Origin: Candidatus Omnitrophota bacterium
GTDB lineage: Bacteria; Omnitrophota; Gorgyraeia; Gygaellales; Profunditerraquicolaceae
Direction: 5' to 3'
DNA length: 10,570 bases
Assembly (NCBI GenBank): GCA_028719265.1
Contig: JAQUKF010000035.1
Coordinates: 1-10,570 of the forward strand
In this document: one piece after another, positions 6,528 through 10,570 of the stretch
Position numbering within the stretch: the stretch's first letter is position 1
Layout of the letters: each line of letters opens with the position of its first letter
The notes under the pieces: generated by a model
Database searches by the model: none
What the model saw: only the letters and a program-made list of their open reading frames with translations
What the model was told of the DNA's origin: nothing
Position numbers and translations under genes: made by a program

Positions 6528-7181
6528 TTGAAAAAATACCGCAAAAAAAGCTCATCTTTATTAGGCAAATTGAAGGGCTGTTCCTGTTTTCCGGAAAAGC
6601 ATGGTTTGCCGTCCGGCAGGCAAAGCCATAAGTCAGAAGACTATGGTTTGCCATCCGGCAGGCAAAGCCATAAGTCAGAAGACTATGGTTTGCCATCCGG
6701 CAGGCAAAGCCATAGGGCGCAAGGATCTAATGCGGAGAAGGCCAGGGAATATGCGTTTCTGTTGCTTAAATTCCGCTTGCGCAGCGAAAAGGAACTGGCG
6801 CAGAGATTAAGGCAAAAAGGATTTTCCGAAGAAATTTGCCTCCAGACGGTAAAATTCCTAAAGGAGAGGGAATTTATAGATGACCGTGTTTTTGCCAGGA
6901 GGTGGATTGCCGGCCGGCTTAAACGGCCATTCGGTTTAAGAAGGATAAGGCAGGAACTGCTCCAGAAAGGGCTGGATAGAGAGATTATAGCGCAGGCGTT
7001 CTCCGGGGCAAAAGAAGATTATGATGAACCTGTTGTGGTCAGGCATTTGGCCGCAGAGAGGTTATTAAGGTTGAAAGGGGTAGAGCCGGTTAAAGCAAGA
7101 CAGCGCATATACGCTTATTTAATGCGTAGAGGGTTCTCGCCGGATTTGATTAATAATGAAATAAACAGATTATTTTCGTAA
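6528..7181 (+). CDS. recX: RecX regulator of RecA, with repeat-derived N-terminal extension
   Basis: RecX binds RecA filaments and limits their growth. The core, from about residue 68 (NAEKAREYAFLLLKFRLRSEKEL) to the end of the 217-residue frame, is a complete RecX with its three-helix repeats; FIDDRVFARRWIAGRL and GLRRIRQELLQKGL are characteristic. The first 67 residues are not family sequence: residues 25-62 are a 14-residue repeat (YGLPSGRQSHKSED, 2.7 copies) encoded by a 42-bp palindromic repeat. No ATG lies in frame ahead of the core. The best upstream start is TTG at 6528 with weak CAGGGA before it, but each repeat copy also supplies an in-frame TTG. The gene keeps its usual place before alaS. 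Confidence 0.88.
   Translation: MKKYRKKSSSLLGKLKGCSCFPEKHGLPSGRQSHKSEDYGLPSGRQSHKSEDYGLPSGRQSHRAQGSNAEKAREYAFLLLKFRLRSEKELAQRLRQKGFSEEICLQTVKFLKEREFIDDRVFARRWIAGRLKRPFGLRRIRQELLQKGLDREIIAQAFSGAKEDYDEPVVVRHLAAERLLRLKGVEPVKARQRIYAYLMRRGFSPDLINNEINRLFS
6601..6714 (+). repeat. 42-bp palindromic tandem repeat inside recX, 2.7 copies
   Basis: Units start at 6601, 6643 and 6685; the third ends after 30 bases. Copies differ at one base (G or A at the eleventh position). Each unit contains an imperfect palindrome, ATGG-TTTGCC facing GGCAAA-G-CCAT, with one bulged G and a GC-rich loop. The 42-bp period keeps the reading frame and is translated within recX. It resembles REP or Rickettsia-type palindromic elements that can insert into coding sequence. 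Confidence 0.92.
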
Positions 7182-7209
7182 TATGCAACCCTAAAACGGT
7201 TCTGCGCAT

Positions 7210-7228
7210 ATTATTTTGGTAAAATAAT
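7210..7228. repeat. AT-rich inverted repeat before alaS
   Basis: ATTATTTT (7210-7217) and AAAATAAT (7221-7228) are perfectly complementary around a 3-nt loop, in the 60-nt gap between recX and alaS. It could be an operator or a weak attenuating hairpin. It lacks GC pairs, so a strong terminator is unlikely. No convincing promoter is visible in the gap. Confidence 0.35.
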
Positions 7229-7241
7229 TGTTTTGTAATTT

Positions 7242-9935
7242 ATGACATTACAGAGGGATATGGAAAACGTCTTGATCAAAGCGGATGAGTTGAGGGATAA
7301 GTTCCTTTCTTTTTTTCAAGCCAGGGGGCATAAATTAGCCGAGAGTGATTCCCTGGTGCCTAAGGATGACCTTACGGTGCTGTTTACCCCCGCCGGGATG
7401 AACCAGTTCAAAAAGGAGTTTATGGGGTTTGATTCCGGGTTCAAGCGTGCGGCGACCTGCCAGCGCTGCCTGCGTACCGATGACCTGGAAAAGGTAGGCA
7501 AGACCAGCAGCCACCTTACCTTTTTTGAGATGCTGGGGAATTTTTCATTCGGAGATTATTTCAAGCAGGAGGCGATTTCGTGGGCCTGGGAGTTTTTGAC
7601 CAGGGAACTCAAAATAGATGAAGGAAGACTTTGGATTTCGGTTTACCGGGATGATGACGAAGCCTATAAGATTTGGAAGGATAAGGTGGGTATCCCGGAG
7701 GGAAAGATCGTCAGGCTAGGGGATAAGGATAATTTTTGGCCGGCCGAGGCAAAGGAAAAGGGTCCTAACGGCCCGTGCGGCCCGTGCTCGGAGATATTTT
7801 ATGATTTCGGTCCGGCTACGGGATGCGGGAGGAGTGAGTGCGACCCTTCATGCAGCTGCGGGAGATTCGTTGAGATATGGAACCTGGTTTTCACGCAGTT
7901 TAACCGCAAGGAGGGAGGGTTATTAGAACCCCTGCCGAATAAGAATATCGATACCGGGATGGGGCTGGAAAGGTTGACCGCGGTAATGCAGGGAAAACAG
8001 AATAATTTTGAGACGGAATTGTTCCAGCCGGTTATTAAGGAGATAATCCGGAGCCTGCCTGCGCAAAGGGCGGCCCTTGAGAACAATCTTTTTTATGCGG
8101 TTGCCGATCATTTAAGGGCGGTGGTTTTCTCGATATTTGACGGGATTACTCCTTCCAATGAGGGCCGCGGATACATCGTAAGGAAGATCATCCGCAAAAG
8201 CCTCCTGCATTTGAGGAGCCTGGGTATAGAAAAGCCATTTTTGAACAGGTTGGTCGGCGAACTTGCCCAGATAATGCAGAAGCCTTATCCGGATTTAAAA
8301 GACAGGCAGGAGGATATAGCCCAGGTCATCCTGAACGAAGAGACGAATTTCATCAATACCTTGAAGCTGAGCGGCAGCCTGGTAGATGCCGAGATCGATA
8401 AACTTAAGGAAGCTCTGGGGAATGAGCCGGTGAGTCAGGGTTTTACTTGCGCAGGGGAGCCTACCAGCCGCCTATTAGGTATTGCCGCCTTCAGGCTTTA
8501 CGATACCAATGGAATACCGCTGGAGATAACCAGGGGTGAGCTGGAGAAAAGGCATATTAAGGCCGGAAATGGTTTTGAGGCGGCTTTCCTGGAAGAGCTT
8601 GAGAAGCAGAAGAACCTTTCAAAATCGTTCAGCAAGATGAAAGGCGATGTTTTTGATGCCAAGGGTTTAGGTCTGGAGTTGGCCGCGACGAAGTTCATCG
8701 GTTACAAGAAAACATCTTCGGAGGCCACGATACTGGTTATCTTGAAGAATGGGAAAGAGTTGAAAGAAGCAGGCGCAGGGGAGGATGTGGAAGTTATCCT
8801 TGACCAAACCCCGTTTTACGCCGAGTCAGGAGGGCAGGTAGGAGATACGGGGGAACTGGTTAACGGGAAAAATGTTTTTGAGGTTTCAAATACACAGAAA
8901 GCCGACAATGTGTTTTTGCACAAAGGCAGTGTTTCTTCGGGCAGTTTCAAGAAGGGTGACAGGCTGAACGCGCAGATAAATACGGAGCGCAGGCTGAATA
9001 TTGCCAGGAACCATACGGCAACGCATATACTGCAGGCGGCTTTACGCCAGGTCCTGGGTAATCATGTCCAGCAGCAGGGATCGATGGTTGCCGAAGAGAA
9101 ATTCCGTTTTGATTTTACGCATTTCAAGGGGCTCTCCAGGGAAGAGATTGCCAGAGTGGAGGAGGTGGCCAACGGTTATCTTGCAAGCAGGCAGGCGGTG
9201 GAATGTAAAGAGATGGCTTTTAAGGATGCAAAGAGGTCCGGGGCGCTGGCTTTCTTTGAGGAGAAATACGGGGAGAATGTGCGGGTGGTTGATATTGCCG
9301 GTATCTCGAAAGAGCTCTGCGGCGGCACCCATCTGGAGAATATCGCCGAGATCGGCTTGATCAAGATAACCGGAGAGAGTTCGGTGGCCAGCGGGATCAG
9401 GAGAATAGAGGGGGTGACCGCGGGTTTTGCAAAAGAGTTTCTCCACCAGGAGGAGTTGAGGTCTGCCGAAGAAACCAAGAAAATGAACAAGGTTAAGGAG
9501 TTGAAAGAGCAGGAGAAGAAGCGCAGCATCGAGGTAGGCGCACGCTTAAGGGGCCTGGCGCCATCCCTGATGGGAAAAGTAGAGACGTTAAACGGCGCAA
9601 ATATGGTTATTGCCTTTGAGCCGGACCTGGATATGAGGGACCTGCGCAGCCTGGCAGATAAAATAAAGGAGGGGCTTGAGAACGGCATGGTTGCCCTGGG
9701 TTCCCGGGACAGCTCGCAGGAGAAGGCAAGCCTGGTTATAGCGGTTACCGGTAATTTACTGACCAGAGGCTTGGATGCCGGAGCGGTTATACGACAGGTT
9801 GCACCGGTTATCGGGGGATCGGGCGGAGGCAGGAAGGATTTTGCCCAGGCCGGAGGCTCCAAGCCTGAAAACTTTAGATTGGCATTTGAAGAAATACGAG
9901 CTATAATTAAAGACCTGCCTATAGAGGGCAGATAA
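7242..9935 (+). CDS. alaS: Alanyl-tRNA synthetase
   Basis: AlaRS charges tRNA-Ala and removes misattached Ser or Gly. The 897-residue frame is full length. The class II catalytic core has FTPAGMNQFK, CQRCLRTDDLEKVGKTSSHLT, NGPCGPCSEIFYDFG and motif 3 GMGLERLTAVMQG. The editing domain has the zinc ligands HTATH (His591, His595) and CGGTH (Cys693, His697). The C-terminal DHHA1 part has GGSGGGRKDFAQAGG. The start is uncertain: ATG at 7242 has no Shine-Dalgarno, while Met7 at 7260 has AGAGGG only two bases away; both precede the conserved ADELRDKFLSFFQARGHK. The gene follows recX by 60 nt, the order known from many bacteria, and precedes hisD by 49 nt. Confidence 0.97.
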   Translation: MTLQRDMENVLIKADELRDKFLSFFQARGHKLAESDSLVPKDDLTVLFTPAGMNQFKKEFMGFDSGFKRAATCQRCLRTDDLEKVGKTSSHLTFFEMLGNFSFGDYFKQEAISWAWEFLTRELKIDEGRLWISVYRDDDEAYKIWKDKVGIPEGKIVRLGDKDNFWPAEAKEKGPNGPCGPCSEIFYDFGPATGCGRSECDPSCSCGRFVEIWNLVFTQFNRKEGGLLEPLPNKNIDTGMGLERLTAVMQGKQNNFETELFQPVIKEIIRSLPAQRAALENNLFYAVADHLRAVVFSIFDGITPSNEGRGYIVRKIIRKSLLHLRSLGIEKPFLNRLVGELAQIMQKPYPDLKDRQEDIAQVILNEETNFINTLKLSGSLVDAEIDKLKEALGNEPVSQGFTCAGEPTSRLLGIAAFRLYDTNGIPLEITRGELEKRHIKAGNGFEAAFLEELEKQKNLSKSFSKMKGDVFDAKGLGLELAATKFIGYKKTSSEATILVILKNGKELKEAGAGEDVEVILDQTPFYAESGGQVGDTGELVNGKNVFEVSNTQKADNVFLHKGSVSSGSFKKGDRLNAQINTERRLNIARNHTATHILQAALRQVLGNHVQQQGSMVAEEKFRFDFTHFKGLSREEIARVEEVANGYLASRQAVECKEMAFKDAKRSGALAFFEEKYGENVRVVDIAGISKELCGGTHLENIAEIGLIKITGESSVASGIRRIEGVTAGFAKEFLHQEELRSAEETKKMNKVKELKEQEKKRSIEVGARLRGLAPSLMGKVETLNGANMVIAFEPDLDMRDLRSLADKIKEGLENGMVALGSRDSSQEKASLVIAVTGNLLTRGLDAGAVIRQVAPVIGGSGGGRKDFAQAGGSKPENFRLAFEEIRAIIKDLPIEGR

Positions 9936-9984
9936 AGCTGTAAGATAGAGATTCAACATCGGGGAGCTATAAGAAGCGGACAAG

Positions 9985-10570
9985 ATGAAGATAATCAAGG
10001 CAACAAGCAAAAAGCTGGATAAGATCTATAACCGGGGGATGTGTCGTCAGGCGCGCATCGAAGAGAAGGTCAAAAAGATCATTGACGATGTACGCCTTTT
10101 TGGCGATGAGGCACTGCTTAAATATACCAGGAAATTTGACGGCGTAAAGCTTATACCAAGGCAGCTGAAAGTTTCGGAGATCGAGATCAGCGGGGCCTAC
10201 GCGAACATCAGCCCGAATTTTGTAAGCTCTCTCAAGGTGGTTATCGAGAACGTCAACCGTTTTTACCGCAAGCAGCTGCGTAAATCCTGGAGGATAAAGG
10301 GGGCAGAAGGGGCGATGCTGGGAGAGAATTATACCCCCCTGGAAAGGGTAGGTATCTATATACCGGCAGGGACAGCCCCTTTGGTATCGACAGTTTATAT
10401 GACGGTGCTTCCGGCTAAATTGGCAGGGGTGAAAAAGGTGGTCATGGTAAGCCCGCCGGATAAGAACGGCTATATTAATCCCCATATCCTGGTGATTGCC
10501 GACCTGCTGAAGGTCGATGAGGTTTACCGCGCCGGAGGCGCGCAGGGGATCGCGGCCCTGGCTTACGGGA
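9985..10570 (+). CDS. hisD: Histidinol dehydrogenase, 5' part only
   Basis: The first 195 residues are visible, open to the right edge. HisD oxidises L-histidinol to histidine in two NAD-dependent steps, the end of the histidine pathway. Recognised segments are VRLFGDEALLKYTRKFDGV near residue 37, the signature RVGIYIPAGTAPLVSTVYMT, and YRAGGAQGIAALAYG at the edge. The zinc ligands and active-site histidines lie further on. The ATG at 9985 gives the typical N-terminus; its ribosome site is weak (GAAGCGG). It lies 49 nt after alaS without a visible terminator or promoter, so it is probably co-transcribed with alaS. Confidence 0.95.
   Translation, partial: MKIIKATSKKLDKIYNRGMCRQARIEEKVKKIIDDVRLFGDEALLKYTRKFDGVKLIPRQLKVSEIEISGAYANISPNFVSSLKVVIENVNRFYRKQLRKSWRIKGAEGAMLGENYTPLERVGIYIPAGTAPLVSTVYMTVLPAKLAGVKKVVMVSPPDKNGYINPHILVIADLLKVDEVYRAGGAQGIAALAYG

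Noticed and set aside
6457..6810. Additional open frames on both strands over the recX repeats.
   Set aside because: They arise because the 42-bp period keeps several frames open. None contains family sequence, and the RecX core defines the real frame.
7800..7880. Cysteine-rich segment in alaS (CGRSECDPSCSCGRFVE) as a possible novel zinc insertion.
   Set aside because: A similar Cys-rich stretch before the EIWNLVF motif is found in ordinary AlaRS of several phyla.
9176..9862. Long reverse-strand open frame (228 residues) inside alaS.
   Set aside because: It lies wholly opposite the conserved editing and C-terminal domains of alaS and shows no recognisable motif.

Overview
The window looks like a chromosomal segment from an uncultured bacterium, most likely of the Omnitrophota (Candidatus Omnitrophica) or a close relative. 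The clues are the exported protein at 533-1513, whose mature start carries a TTYYPSPYGSYN-type segment I associate with that phylum, the moderate GC content, and the REP-like palindromes scattered in and between genes. This assignment is inference; no rRNA is present.

Left part (1-1844): the 5' part of an IS200-like (REP-associated) tyrosine transposase runs leftward off the window. Its leader can fold over its own Shine-Dalgarno. A divergent gene with a near-consensus sigma-70 promoter encodes an exported protein with an EF-hand-like loop and a C-terminal S74 intramolecular chaperone domain. After it come a 54-bp tandem repeat (2.6 copies), a rho-independent terminator and a consensus promoter driving recA. 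The terminator and the sequence before it align with the leader of the transposase, in the same order and relative orientation. The recA upstream region therefore appears to contain a relic of, or a mobile end related to, that transposon.

Middle part (1845-6455): recA is followed after 15 nt by a NodU/TobZ-type carbamoyltransferase, an SxtJ-like membrane protein, a 52-residue DUF5989 protein and a membrane-anchored SGNH/GDSL-like protein. These look like one cassette that could carbamoylate a small molecule or glycan at the membrane, and it lies between recA and its usual neighbours recX and alaS. The carbamoyltransferase frame is broken by what looks like loss of one GGTT unit from a short tandem run.

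Right part (6456-10570): recX has an unusual N-terminal extension made of a 42-bp palindromic repeat (2.7 copies) translated in frame as a 14-residue repeat. Then follow full-length alaS and the 5' part of hisD, which runs off the right edge. The region combines core housekeeping genes (recombination, alanyl-tRNA charging, histidine synthesis) with an inserted modification cassette and at least two families of small repeats that may relate to the transposase.
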